This document shows, piece after piece, positions 11,753-23,425 of a stretch of DNA of 64,000 bases. Numbering within the stretch: position 1 is the stretch's first letter; each line of letters begins with the position of its first letter. This DNA is from Narthecium ossifragum. Taxonomy: Eukaryota; Streptophyta; Magnoliopsida; Dioscoreales; Nartheciaceae. The notes under the pieces were generated by a model that was given only the letters and a program-made list of their open reading frames with translations, did no database searches and had not been told where the DNA came from. The stretch is taken from NCBI GenBank assembly GCA_963920575.1, contig OY986972.1:14272010-14336009 (forward strand). The letters run 5' to 3'. The translations under genes were made by a program, and so were the position numbers.

Positions 11753-12016
11753 CTGACCTCTGCATCTTTTCTCTGGATCTGATCTCTACATCTAATCTCT
11801 GTATCTGATCTCTGCATCTAATCTCTGTACCTGATCTCTGCACATAATCTCTGTATATGATCTCTGCACCTAATCTCTGTATCTGATCTCTACACCTAAT
11901 CTCTGTATCTGATCTCTGCATCTAATCTCTATATATGATCTCTGCACCTAATCTCTGTATTTGATCTCTGCATCTAATCTCTGTATCTGATCTCTGCACC
12001 TAACCTCTGTATCTGG
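11753..12016. repeat. 13/26-bp minisatellite inside decayed integrase
   Basis: About 20 alternating 13-mers of the types ATCTCTGTATCTG and ATCTCTGCATCTA, with point variants, giving a 26-bp higher-order unit. The array lies exactly where the integrase core homology stops. The period is not a multiple of three, so the frames across it are not meaningful. Confidence 0.85.
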
Positions 12017-13918
12017 TGCCAACCAAGCTGACGATGAAATCCATGATTTATCTCCATGACTCCTGAATGAGCAGCAACAGGAGAGGAGTGAACCTCACGT
12101 AGGATGTCCTTGTGCAACTCTGGATCTGCTACTCCACCTCTGGGGTACTATCAACTGTCTGCTAAAGCCGTCAGGAAACTCTATAGGCTCGATGTCGTTG
12201 TCGCTCCATGCCGTCATGGTCCTGGTGCAGACTCTCGGGGTAGGGTTGCCTCGGCCTCCACCTCGTCTGGTCTCTGCTCTCTGCCAACTCTGGCTGATCC
12301 TCTGCACGGAGGAACCTTCAGGAACACCCTATCAGGAACTGAGAACTCAAAAGATCTTCGCCTCTGACCTGAGTAGCTCTCTCGTCTGCTCTGTGCTGAT
12401 CTCCCTGAGGACTGTCTGACGACGTCTGGGATGGTGGATGGTGTCTCAACAACATCGGTTGAGCAATCGGATGAACGGCACGAACGGCCGTGCTACACCT
12501 AGAATGGCACTGCACCCGTCTGCACTGATGGCTGCTGGAAAAGGAAAACTCTATCAGTGGGACGTATTCCACCTAGCAGCCTCCTGCAATCTGGTGATGA
12601 CGTTCGCCATGGTATGCTTTCGCTCCCACTCTGACACTGAAACGGGGTGTAATGGGTATGCCGAATCTGCAACACTGTTACCTAAGCACGACCTGTCATC
12701 TGCTGACGCTGTCCAGCCCTCTATCATGTGCTCGGTACCAACCACAACACGGATCTTCACGAGCTCCGGATATATACCCTGGGTCTATATCCCTCTGGCC
12801 GGGAGAGCTGGGATGCTGCAAACACTGAAGGGGAGGTCATCTGGAATCTGATCATTGAAAACTCATCCAACTGATTGTCTGCCTCTGATGAGCTGACAAA
12901 TCCACCAAATCTGCTCTAGCCTCTTAAACCACTGTTGATGGCTAACACCCTTAAAGGCACTGACTCAGTGACTTTAAGGCAAAAGCTCCGGTCTCCTGGT
13001 CACTCTGGTCAACGGTCCCGCAGTCTTGGAGATGCCTCTACTGAATCTTGAACACTGTCTTCACCCTCTGTTGTCACACATCTTAGTCGAGCCCGGCTGA
13101 ATCAAGTGATCTGCCTGCCGCTGAGACTGCCCGTCCGTCGAAACCTGCCTCTGAAGGCCAAGACCTCGCGTTGGGAGCCAAATACACCCTCGCCAGCTGC
13201 GATGCAAACGCCAAATATCGCTGGTGCTCCTCCTCAACGCGCCAGTAAATAGGATGCTGTCGATGACCGCTACTGCAACTGATCAGGGTATGGCCTGAAG
13301 ATCCTCTACATCAGATCTGTGAAAGTTGCTGGTGCGTTCGTCAGACTAAACGACATCACCGTGAACTCGTACAGTCCGTACCTCGTACGGAAGGCTGTCT
13401 CTGGGATGTCGCAATCCCGAATCCTCAGCTGGTGTAGTCGATGCGAAGGTCAAACTCTGAAGGAGTTGACAAGTCTCTCAACTGCTAATCCATCATCATT
13501 ACACTGCAGCGGTTGCATACTTTGTGCTGCAACACTGACTAGCTTCCTGACGCCCATGCATGTATGGAGGGAACCATCTACAATGAGAACCGGAACACAC
13601 TCTAAGGTAACACACATGGGCGAACGAAATCCCGAGCTACCGACTCGGCCGACTGAGTCCTCGACTCTCCAAATGCTGCTGGCATCCACATGCAAACTCG
13701 CAACGCTCACAACCGCCTAAAGGAATCTCGACCTTGAACTCGGTGTCCCGCGAAGGCGACAACCAGAAAGCTCCTCAAGAAGGACAGCTGCATAAACAAC
13801 AACAACAACAACAACACGAGGGGAAAGCTGCTCTCCAGAGCACCCACGAAAACAACAGGGAAGGAGTTCACTACAAGCCGGTGAACAAATCCCAGCTCTC
13901 GACAAGCGAAACAACGCC
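12016..13918 (-). pseudogene. Highly decayed chromovirus pol remnant
   Basis: No open frame of pol survives, but several blocks are recognisable against the better copy at 42065-44370. The region before the integrase zinc finger matches at about 12080-12150, the integrase tail at about 12310-12440, and RT around the residues before YVDD at about 13320-13470. The blocks are not all in one order, which implies rearrangement or two layers of remnant. A short (CAA)n run lies at about 13797-13816. Function is lost. Confidence 0.6.
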
Positions 13919-14290
13919 TGTGAGGGCCCGTCCCTCAGACTTGGCTCGACCGCGTGGGTAGAGAGCCGGTTTCCTGTTGGTTTGGTTCCGCGTCGGGCAC
14001 GATCGGGCAATCGTGTGGCGGTTTGGACCCCGGGAGCATTTTGGTAAATATGCTCTCTGGTGGTCGGATTCACACCCGCGTTCCACACACTGACTTTGAT
14101 TGATGTATGTGGTTGATTAGAACCCCTAGGGTGCGTCCGATCGGAGGATCGGAGCTCGATCGGGAAAGATTGAATCGGACGGTTGAGATAAATCTGGATT
14201 TTCTATATAATCCAAGTCCCTTTCTCCTCTTTCCTTCTCTCCTTCACTGTCGTTCTCTCTTCCCTTCTCTCTCCTTCGGCTGAGGTAGGG

Positions 14291-16858
14291 TGTGAGGGCC
14301 TGCCCCTCAGACATGACTCGACCACGTGGGTTGAGAGCCGGTTTCCTGTTGGTTTGGTTCCGCGTCGGGCACGATCGGGCGATCGTGTGGCGGTTTGGAC
14401 CCCAGGGGCATTTTGGTAAATATGCCCCCTGGTGGTCGGTTTCACACCCGCGTTGCACCCACGGCCTTGGACTGATGTATGTGGTTGTTTAGAATGGTTA
14501 GGTGGACCCGAGATCGGAAGATCCCAGCTCGGGCGCGCTGAAGCTTGCTTCTGGGCAGCTTACGGCCCTTGAGCGATCGATCGGGCTCGTGAGCGAGTCG
14601 GTGGGCTTTTGACCCGTTGGTTAGGTCCGGCCCGTTAGTGGCCTGTTAGTGGGGGCAGTTGGAGCAGTTGGCTCCAACTCACCTTTTCCCCTCTTCTCCT
14701 TCTTCCTCCCGTTCCTTCTTCTTTTCTCCTCCTGCCAACGTTCCTTCTTCTCTCTTCTCCCCTTCTCCTCCGGCTGGGCTAGAGCTTGGAGGGCTGAGCA
14801 TTGCAGAGCGGATCTTCACGGCACGACTGGCTGGACGCGTGGAGGAACCTCACTGCTTGCCCAGGTAGGTGTTCTACCTCGATCTCGCGATCCGGTTCTA
14901 CTAGGTTAGGTTGTATGTGATTTTTTGCTGTGGAATACCTCGTAGAATGCTTGTAGCTCTTTGCATATGTGGTGTGCTTCTTTCCCTTGTATTCTTACAC
15001 TGTGAATCTGGGTTTTTGTCATTCGTTTCCCGTATTGTCGAAGCTTGGTCGGTTTTTGTCCATTTTCCACCTAGATTGGAGATTTCGAGATTTAACTGTC
15101 GAAAATGGGATTTCTTTACATCATTGGATTACCCATAGTTAAATACACTTACCTACAAAGTTTCATTGTTTTCAAACATGTTTTGATCCTTGAAAACCTA
15201 GAAATAGGATTTCTGGCATGTTGCGTCGCGAGCTCGACGGTCGATCGGTGCATCGACCGTCAGGCTCGACGGTCGATCGATGTATCGACCACCAGGCTTT
15301 AATATGCTTACTCTGGGCCTGACGATCGACCGTCGCATCGTCCGTCAGGCTCTGTCAGGGTTTTGGCCTCCCACGGTCGATTGACCGTGGGACTTACCTC
15401 TTTTTCATCCCGCCTCACGGTCGACCGTCGGATCGACCGTCGCATCGTCCGTGAGGCTCTGTCTCATTTTGGGCTCTCTACGGTCGATGGGCCGATCGAC
15501 CGTCGTCCATGTGGTTTTCTTTGCTTTGGCTCCACGATCGACCGTGACATCGACCATAGCCTCACGGTCGATGAACGGATCGACCGTCGTATCGACCGTG
15601 AGCGCCTGAACAGTGTTTTCTGGCTTTCTTTAATTGGCTTTCGTTCATGATAGATGCCCAATCATGTTGGGAAGTATACATGATGGTTTTCACGGGATTT
15701 TCGAGGGTTTTCTATTGAGATAGGGAATTGAATCGGGCGTTTGCCTTCCGATGGATTTATGGATGGTTTTCGAGTATGATCAATCTTTAATACATGTTGG
15801 ATGGTAGGTCAATGCTTATTTGAATGCTTAGCCATTAGCTAGCTATGAGTGCTAGCTAATTGGAAATTGTGGAACCTTAGCCCTTGCCGGCGAGTGCCGA
15901 GGGCTATTGTATATCTGCTGGACTCTTATAACTAATGATATGGCATGTAGAGACATCTAGGATAGATGTTTGCCTAAGCTTATGCATTATATGCATTAGA
16001 AGCATTTGAGGTTAGGCGGGCGATGGTTTGGGTCGCCGATCCGAGGCTATCGGGTAGCTCGGATCTAGCCTTAGGGCCGTGGCTGGGTAGTCAGGAATAT
16101 GGTGTGATCTTGTATCATTTGAATCTATGTGATTGAGGATTGCGATAGTTGGCTTGAATCAGTGTTGGAGGTTTAGAGGTCGTGTTGTCTTCCAAAGCCA
16201 AGTGCTAAGGATGGATGTTGATGCGTTCCCGACGTGTTTCCCCAAGGCTTGGTATTCCAGTTTGGGTAAGGGTGATCCTGCTTGTTACTGTTTCTTGGCC
16301 TCCTGGTAACTTGTTCAGGAGAGAGGTTTCATGACAGGAGCCCTTGGGACATCAACTGGGTTATGGGACCCGTGGCATCCGTTAGACTTAGGCTGGGAGA
16401 CAACACTGTTGTTGTTTTCCTCCTTTCAGTGTGCCGTAGAGTAGAACCCTACTGAGCTTATCGCTCATTCCTACCCGGGCTGCGTTTGCAGGTGCAGGTG
16501 ACAGTTCTTCGTCCATGGAGCCTGCGGGATCTGCCTTTGGCGGCGCGAGCACATCCAGGGGCGTCTGAGGTTTTGTTGGAGGATATGACTGTTGTACCTT
16601 TTTGATATATATATATATGCATGTTGTAAACCCTTGAGGATTTTGGAATCATGTATTATATCTGTCTCATGGGAGTTTCGTATCGAATATAAACTGTACA
16701 ACTTGATGATGTATTACAATTGAATCTGTTTGCCTCTGGATTATAAATTGTTTAAATTTATCCGTTTTTCCGCATTTATATCGCGCCAATTGAAGATGAA
16801 TAGTGATAGGAACCCTCACGCCTCGGCCTGGATGGGTTTTCTGGGTCGGGGCGTGACA
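14291..16858 (+). mobile_element. Solo LTR with chimeric U3 (family A backbone, family B segment)
   Basis: 2568-bp solo LTR bounded by TAGGG (14286-14290 and 16859-16863). The first about 200 bp and everything after about 14800 match family A. Bases about 14497-14640 match the U3 of family B (compare the reverse strand of about 29090-29220), including the AGCGATCGATCGG palindrome. A hairpin array lies at 15235-15602. As the ends and duplication are intact, the mosaic existed before it inserted here. Confidence 0.82.
14865..16491 (+). other. Possible leader intron inside the chromovirus LTR
   Basis: A consensus donor CCCAG/GTAGGTG (junction after 14864) follows the CT-rich leader. An acceptor-like GCGTTTGCAG/GTGCAGG (junction after 16491) lies about 370 bp from the LTR end. 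Equivalent pairs occur in other copies, for example 16944-18568 and 47874-49473, and in families B, C and D. The removed segment would include the hairpin array. This is inference from sequence only; an RNA packaging or polyadenylation signal could also explain conservation. Confidence 0.35.
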
Positions 16859-18932
16859 TAGGGTTTGGAGACTTGGTCTTCGGAGCTCGGATCTTGACGG
16901 CTTGACCAGCGGGACGCGTGGATGAGCCACCCTACTTGCTTAAGTAGGTGTTTCTACCTCGATCCTTGGATCGGGTTCTCCTAGGATAGGTTTTATGTGC
17001 TTTCGTTGTAGGAATACATGTTAGAATGCTTTGTAGCTCTTTGTACATGTAGTGTAACTCATTTCCTGTATTCTAACGTTGCGATTTCGGTATTTGAACG
17101 GTTGGTTTTCGTATTATTGCCGTTTTGTGGGTTTTTGTCCATTTGAACCTAGATAGGAGATTTAACTGTCAGAAACTGGATTTCTTCACTCCATTAGCTT
17201 CATCTTTGCTAAATACACTTGTTTGCAAAATCTCATCTAATTCCATCTTGATTTGATCCTTGAAATCCAAGAAATTGGATTTCCGGCACTGTTCTGAGGA
17301 ACTGTGCCAGAGGCTCGACGGTCGATCGGTGCATCGACCGTCAAGCGTTGATACGCTCCTTCGGGGCTCGACGGTCGATCGGTGCATCGACCGTCAAGTA
17401 TTGACTCACTCTTTCTGGGCCTGACGGTCGACCGTCGGATCGACCGTCGCATCGACCGTCGGGCTCTGTCAGGATTTTAGCTTCCCAGGGTCGATGCATG
17501 GATCGACCACGGGATCTGCTCTTTTTGCCATTTACCTGACGGTCGACCGTCGGATCGACCGTCGCATCCACCGTCAAGCGCTGTTTGGTTTTAGGCTTCT
17601 CAGGGTCGATGGGTGGATCGACCGTCGCCCTTGGTTTACTTCGCTTTGGTCTCACGGTCGATCCCCAGATCGACCGTGACATCGTCCGTGACCCCTTGGA
17701 CTTGGTTTTTCGGCTTTTCTTGGATGAATTTGATTGGTGACTAACATCTAAACGTGTTGGGAAGTACGTATGTGGATTTTATGGGGTTTTCAATGGATTT
17801 CCATCGGGGTTTGGAATCGATTAGAGTAAGTTCCCTCTTTGGGCGAATCTTTGGTTTCATTTGCCTTTAATACATGTTTGGATGTAGTTATTTGCTTAAT
17901 GGTGTGCTTAGCCATTAGCTAGCTATGAGTGCTAGCTAATGAGGAATTGTGAAACCTTAGCCTCTTGCCGGCGAGTGCCGAGGGCTATTGTACATCTGTT
18001 GGACTCTTAACTGGTGATGTGGCATATAGAGACATCTAGGGTAGATGTTTGCCTAGGCTCATGCATTGTGTGCATTAGAGGCATTTGAGGTTAGGCGGGC
18101 GATGGTTTGGGTCGCCGATCCGAGGCTCTCGCGTGGCTCGGATCTAGCCTTAGGACCGTGGATGGGTAGTCAGGAGTAGGGTGTGATTGTATGATCAAGT
18201 CACTTGTGATTGAGGATTGCGATAGTTGACTTGAATCAGTGTTTGAGGTTCAGAGGTCGTGTTGTCTTCCAAAGCCAAGTGCTAAGGATGGATGTTGATG
18301 CGCCCCTGACGTGTTTCCCCAAGGCTTGGTATTCCAGCTTGGGTAAGGGTGATCCTGCATGTTACTGTTCGTTGGCCTCCTGGTAACATGTTCAGGAGAG
18401 AGGTTTCATGACAGGAGCCCTTGGGACGTCAACTGGGTTATGGGACCCGTGGCATCCGTTAGACTTAGGCTGGGAGACAACATTGTTGTTGTTTTCCTCC
18501 TTTCAGTGTGTCGTAGAGTAGAACCCTACTGAGCTTATCGCTCACTCCTACCCGGGCTGCGTTTGCAGGTGCAGGCGGCAGTTCTTCTTCCGTGGAGCCG
18601 GCAGGATCGGCCTTTGGCGGCGCGAGTACATCCAGAGGCGCTTGAGGTGGCTGGAGGATTAACTGTTGTACTCTTTTGATATATATGTATATGTTGTAAA
18701 CATTTTGAGGATGTTGGAATCATGTATTATATCTTTACCTTGGGAGTATTAGATTGGAATTTTGTAACTGTACAACTTGACGTTATATGAATTGAATCTG
18801 TTTCGCCTCTAGAATACAATTGTTTAAATTATCCGTCTTTTTTGCTTTGTACTGCGCCGATTGGAGATGAATAGTGATAGGAACCCTCACGCCCCAACCT
18901 GGATGGGTTTTCTGGGTCGGGGTGTGACAACT

Positions 18933-18944
18933 TGGTATCAGAGC
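18933..18944 (+). other. Primer binding site of left palindrome arm (tRNA-Met type)
   Basis: TGGTATCAGAGC starts three bases after the LTR end. Its mirror copy on the minus strand is at 23411-23422. Confidence 0.9.
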
Positions 18945-19133
18945 AGGCTGTAGGTCCCAGGGATAGGATTAGGCTTGCGGTTGAGATTTTGAGCGCGGTT
19001 GGGGATAGTTCTAGTAGTAGAGCTTCCCTGTGTGCTTGATTGTGCTCATGTGTGTTATGCTTTTGTTTTATTGATTGCTGCTGTGTTTTGTTTTCTTACG
19101 GGTGGACACTTGTCGTCTCTGATAAACGTGCAG

Positions 19134-20546
19134 ATGCCAGGGAGCCGGGCTAGCTGTCCAGTGTTGGGTCAGGGTACCGCGCGCGACCAGCGCACTACCC
19201 GACGGGCCTTAGGGGCCAACACAGCCGCGCCCCGTGTACCTGCACGAGAGCCAGAGCCGAGGATTGAGGTCGTGGTGGAGGAGGATGCTTCGTTCATCGC
19301 CGAGGAGGTCTCTCCTCCACCCGACCAGCGTGCTGTTGCGACAGCGGTGGTCGACTTCCAGAGGCTGAAGCCTCCTAGGTTCAGCGGTACTGGAGGCGAC
19401 CCAGCGGTGGCGGACGACTTGCTGGAGGGAGTCAGTCGCGTCCTGGACACTCTGTTCGTCCAGGATGATCGAGTTCGGGTCAGACTTGCCGCGTTCCAAC
19501 TCGACGGGGACGCTTTGGACTGGTGGAGCTCTTTCCAGGCCGCCAGGGACGGGAGTGACCCATCGTGGGCCGTGTTTCGTTCTTCGTTTCTCGGCGCGTA
19601 CTTTCCCCGCAGTACGCGCTCGGCCCTTGTCCGTGAGTACCAGACCCTTTCTCAGGGTACTCAATCGGTAGTGCAGTACGCTGCTAGGTTCACCAGGCTT
19701 TCCAGATTTGCTGGGGCAGTGTCGGCGGACTCTCTTGCCAGAGCTGAGCAGTTCCAGTGGGGCTTTAGGCCCGAGCTCAGGCGGCTGATCGCGGCTCAGC
19801 GCGCTAGCACGTACGCAGAGGTGCTGGACTGTGCCTTGGCAGTTGAGGCTCAGTTGCAGCAGCCGGGGCCCAGGGCAGTCTAGCCTGCGTTGTCTGCTAG
19901 CACCAGTGGCGGAGGACAGCCACGGAGAGCAGCTCAGGGCAGGGGAGGGTCGTGGAGGCAGCAGAGGTACCCACGATGCCAGCAGCCGTACCAGCGTTAC
20001 CCACCCCAGCACCAGCAGCAGCCCAGGCAGGGAGGCCAGGCACTTCTTCCGGCTGGGCCTCAGGGGCAGACGTCCGGAGGAGGCCAGAGCCAGCAGCTAG
20101 CGCTTGGTCCTCTTGTGTGCTTCGAGTGCCAGCAGACGGAGCACTTTCGCCGAGACTGTCTGACGTTGAGGGCACAGTTCGCTCTTGGCGGAGCAGGCGG
20201 AGGTTGGCGGACACCAGGAGCCGGGAGAGGCAGAGGTCGCGGCGGAGCTCGAGGCGGACCCAGAGGGGGAGTGTACGCACTTCCAGACAGCGAGTACCCA
20301 GACTTTGTTCAGCCACCTTTTCAGCCCTACCAGTACCCGCCACCCCAGCAGACTCTAGCACTTCCACCAGCTCCAGTTGACCCTCCTGTTCTCAGAGGTA
20401 CCTTCCAGCTTTTCAGTTCATTTGTAGATGTTCTGATAGATTCTGGGGCGTCTCATTCCTTTGTAGCTAGCGACTGTGTGGCATCGCTAGGGATAGAGAC
20501 TGAGCCACTTGGAGTCACACTACACTTAGACACACCCGTCGGCTGA
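19134..20546 (+). pseudogene. gag: Chromovirus gag-protease, left palindrome arm
   Basis: The frame is open from 18999, but MPGSRASC at 19134 matches the start seen in the right arm. The gypsy gag capsid region (PPRFSG...LDGDALDWW...SFLGAYFP) covers about 19360-19800. An in-frame TAG at 19881-19883 replaces a glutamine codon of the right arm, then the frame continues. The zinc knuckle at about 20120-20160 reads CFECQQTEHFRRDC, with glutamate where glycine is usual. A glycine/arginine-rich linker follows, then the protease core [10 protein letters not shown] (about 20435-20465). The frame ends at 20546, where about 130 bp present in the right arm (about 21685-21813) are deleted. Confidence 0.85.
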
Positions 20547-21037
20547 CTTCATACCGAGCCGTCATCGACTGTGGCCGTCGTTGGGTGACTGCTTGGACAC
20601 CTGACGGCGCTCGTTTCGTTCTGTTGGGGGATCGCCAGTCGGCCGATTCCCTCTTGTGTGCTTGTCTTCCCAGGCGCGAGAGCCAGCTGTCAGCTTTACT
20701 GGCGCGCCTTTCCTTGTTCGCTGCAGAGGGCAGTCGAGAGGGCAGTTTGCCTACAATAGTTTGTGAGTTTGCTGACGTCTTCCCAGACGAGCTACCGGGC
20801 CTTCCTCCTTCCAGAGCTGTAGACTTCCAGATAGATCTTGCACCGGGTACCGGGCCGATCTCTCTGCCAGCTTTTAGGTTGGCACCAGCAGAGCAGAGGG
20901 AGCTGAGGGTCCAGCTGGACGGGTTGATCAGCAGAGGTTTTAATCTATGCCAGCACGTCACCTTGGGCAGCTCCTGTATTGTTCGCAAAGAAGAAGGACG
21001 GTACGCTTCGTCTTTGCATTGATTACAGGAAACTAAA
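20547..21037 (+). pseudogene. pol: Start of reverse transcriptase, left palindrome arm
   Basis: Protease end and RT entry follow the deletion, in broken frames: matches to [27 protein letters not shown] and the [16 protein letters not shown] block. Homology stops at about 21037, in codons that precede the catalytic core, so no RT palm or YVDD is present. The identical region in the right arm lies at about 21180-21450 on the other strand. Confidence 0.8.
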
Positions 21038-21172
21038 CTAGGCAGTTCTTCTTCCGTGAACCCTACTGAGATTATCTGTTGTACCTTTTTGATATATGTA
21101 TATGTTGTAAACATTTGAGGACTTTTGGGTTTTTGCATAAATCTGTCTCATGGAAGACCTTGCATCGGATAC
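21038..21172. other. Palindrome centre: filler of scrambled LTR fragments
   Basis: Three pieces of family A LTR are joined here. One of about 18 bp matches about 18580-18597. One of about 12 bp matches about 18523-18534. One of about 95 bp (about 21071-21167) nearly matches the reverse of about 23610-23697. In the LTR the order is second, first, third, so the filler is rearranged. It is flanked by the inverted RT segments. Confidence 0.75.
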
Positions 21173-23222
21173 TTGTTCTTCACCGTCACCCTGTTCAGCT
21201 TCCTGTAATCAATGCAAAGACGAAGCGTACCGTCCTTCTTCTTTGCGAACAATACAGGAGCTGCCCATGATGACGTGCTGGGACAGATGAAACCTCTGCC
21301 GATCAACCCGTCCAGCTGGACCCTCAGCTCCCTCAGCTCTGTTGGTGCCATCTTGAAAGCTGGCCGAGAGATCAGCCCGGTACCCGGTACAAGATCTATC
21401 TGGAAGTCTACTGCTCTGGAAGGAGGAAGGCCCGGTAGCTCGTCTTGAAAGACGTAAGCAAACTGACAAACTATTGCAGGCAAACTGCTCTCTCGACTGC
21501 CCTCTGCAGCGAACAAGGAAAGGCGCGCCATTAAAGCTGACAGCTGGCTCTCGCGCCTGTGAAGACAAGCACACAAGAGGGAATCGGCCGACTGGCGATC
21601 CCCCAACAGAATGAAACGAGCGCCGTCAGGTGTCCAAGCAGTCACCCTACGACGGCCACAGTCGATGACGCCTCGGTATGAAGTCAACCAATCCGTACCG
21701 AGAATCACGTCGAACCCGACCATGTCTAGCACCCGAAGGTCTAGAAAGACACGGAGGCCCCCAACCTCCAACTCGTAAGAACGACAGATCAGCTCAACAC
21801 GAGCCCCTCCGCCGACGGGTGTGTCTAAGTGTAGTGTGACTCCAAGTGGCTCAGTCTCTATCCCTAGCGATGCCACACAGTCGCTAGCTACAAAGGAATG
21901 AGACGCCCCAGAATCTATCAGAACATCTACAAATGAACTGAAAAGCTGGAAGGTACCTCTGAGAACAGGAGGGTCAACTGGAGCTGGTGGAAGTGCTAGA
22001 GCCTGCTGGGGTGGCGGGTACTGGTAGGGCTGAAAAGGTGGCTGAACAAGGTCTGGGTACTCGCAGTCTGTAAGTGCGTACACTCCCCCTCTGGGTCCGC
22101 CTCGACCTCCGCCGCGACCTCTGCCTCTCCCGGCTCCTGGTGTCCGCCAACCTCCGCCTGCTCCGCCACGAGCGAACTGTGCCCTCAACGTCGGACAGTC
22201 TCGGCGAAAGTGCCCGGTCTGCTGGCACGCGAAGCACACAGGAGGTTCAAGCGCTAGCTGCTGGCTCTGGCTTCCTCCGGACGTCTGCCCCTGAGGGCCA
22301 GCCGGAAGAAGCGGCTGGACTCCCTGCCTGGGCTGCTGTTGGTATTGGGGTGGGTAACGCTGGTATGGCTGCTGGCGTCGTTGGTACCTCTGCCATGGCC
22401 TCCACGAACCTCCTCTACCCTGAGCTGCTCTCTGTGGCTGTCCTCCGCCACTGGTGCTCGCAGACGACGCAGGCTGGACTGCCCTGGGCCCCGGCTCCTG
22501 CAACTGAGCCTCAACTGCCAAGGCACAGTCCAGCACCTCTGCGTACGTGCTAGCGCGCTGAGCCATGATCAGCCGCCTGAGCTCGAGCCTAAGCCCCCAC
22601 TGGAACTGCTCAGCTCTGGCAAGAGGGTCCGCCGACACCGCTAAGGCAAATCTGGCAAGTCTGGTGAACCTAGCAGCGTACTGCACTACCGACTGAGTAC
22701 CCTGAGAAAGGGTCTGGTACTCACGGACAAGGGCTGAGTGCGCACTGCGGGGAAAGTACGCGCCAAGAAACGAAGAACAAAACACGGCCCACGATGGGTC
22801 ACTCCCGTCCCTGGCGGCCTGGAAAGAGAGCCACCAGTCCAAAACGTCCCCATCGAGCTGGAACGCGGCAAGTCTGACCCGAACTCGGTCATCCTGGACG
22901 AACAGAGTGTCAAGGACGCGACTGACTCCCTCCAGCCAGTCGTCCACCACCGCTGGGTCGCCTCCAGCACCGCTGAACCTAGGAGGGTTCAGCCTCTGGA
23001 AGTCGACCACCGCTGTCGCAACAGCACGCTGGTCGAGTGGAGGAGAGACCTCCTCGGCGATGAACGAAGCATCCTCCTCCACCACGACCTCAATCCTCGG
23101 CCCTGGCTCTCGTACAGGTGCACGGGCACGGCTGCGTTGGCCCCTAAGGTCCGTCGGGCAGCGTGCTGGTCACGCGCGATACACTGACCCAACACTGGAC
23201 AGCTAGCCCGGCTCCCTGGCAT
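21173..23222 (-). pseudogene. gag: Chromovirus gag-protease-RT start, right palindrome arm
   Basis: A 645-codon open frame (21148-23085) covers most of gag, an intact CX2CX4HX4C zinc knuckle ([14 protein letters not shown], about 22200-22240), a Gly/Arg-rich linker, the protease [10 protein letters not shown] (about 21895-21925) and the first RT blocks to [11 protein letters not shown]. The natural start is probably the ATG at 23222 (MPGSRASC), but a frameshift near 23120-23140 separates it from the long frame. The last few codons before the stop at 21148 are junction filler, not RT. It is the best gag-protease copy in the window. Confidence 0.87.
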
Positions 23223-23410
23223 CTGCACGTTCACCAGAGACGACAAGTGTTCACCCGTAAGAAAACAAAACATAACAGCAATCATTAAAGCAAAAGCATA
23301 ACACACATAAGCACGATCAAGCACACAGGGATGCTCTACTCCTAGAACTATCCCCAACCGCGCTCAAATCTTAACCGCAAGCCTAGTCCTATCCCTGGGA
23401 CCTACAGCCT

Positions 23411-23422
23411 GCTCTGATACCA
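23411..23422 (-). other. Primer binding site of right palindrome arm
   Basis: GCTCTGATACCA on the plus strand is the reverse of the tRNA-Met type PBS, three bases from the LTR at 23426. Confidence 0.9.
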
Positions 23423-23425
23423 AGT

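Larger units (their letters stand above)
13919..18929 (+). repeat. Left-arm 5' LTR of the palindrome, interrupted by a solo LTR
   Basis: Family A LTR starting TGTGAGGGCCCG and ending GGGTGTGACA; about 2.44 kb without the insert at 14291-16858. TATA-like TTCTATATAATCC at about 14208-14220. Hairpin array at 17316-17692. Splice-donor-like GTAGGTG at 16944 and acceptor-like TTTGCAG at 18562-18568. Confidence 0.87.

Noticed and set aside
19209..20367. Long minus-strand ORFs opposite the plus-strand gag, and plus-strand ORFs over 21974-23206
   Set aside because: GC-rich gag sequence leaves the opposite strand open. The sense frames carry the gag, zinc knuckle and protease motifs; the opposite frames carry none.
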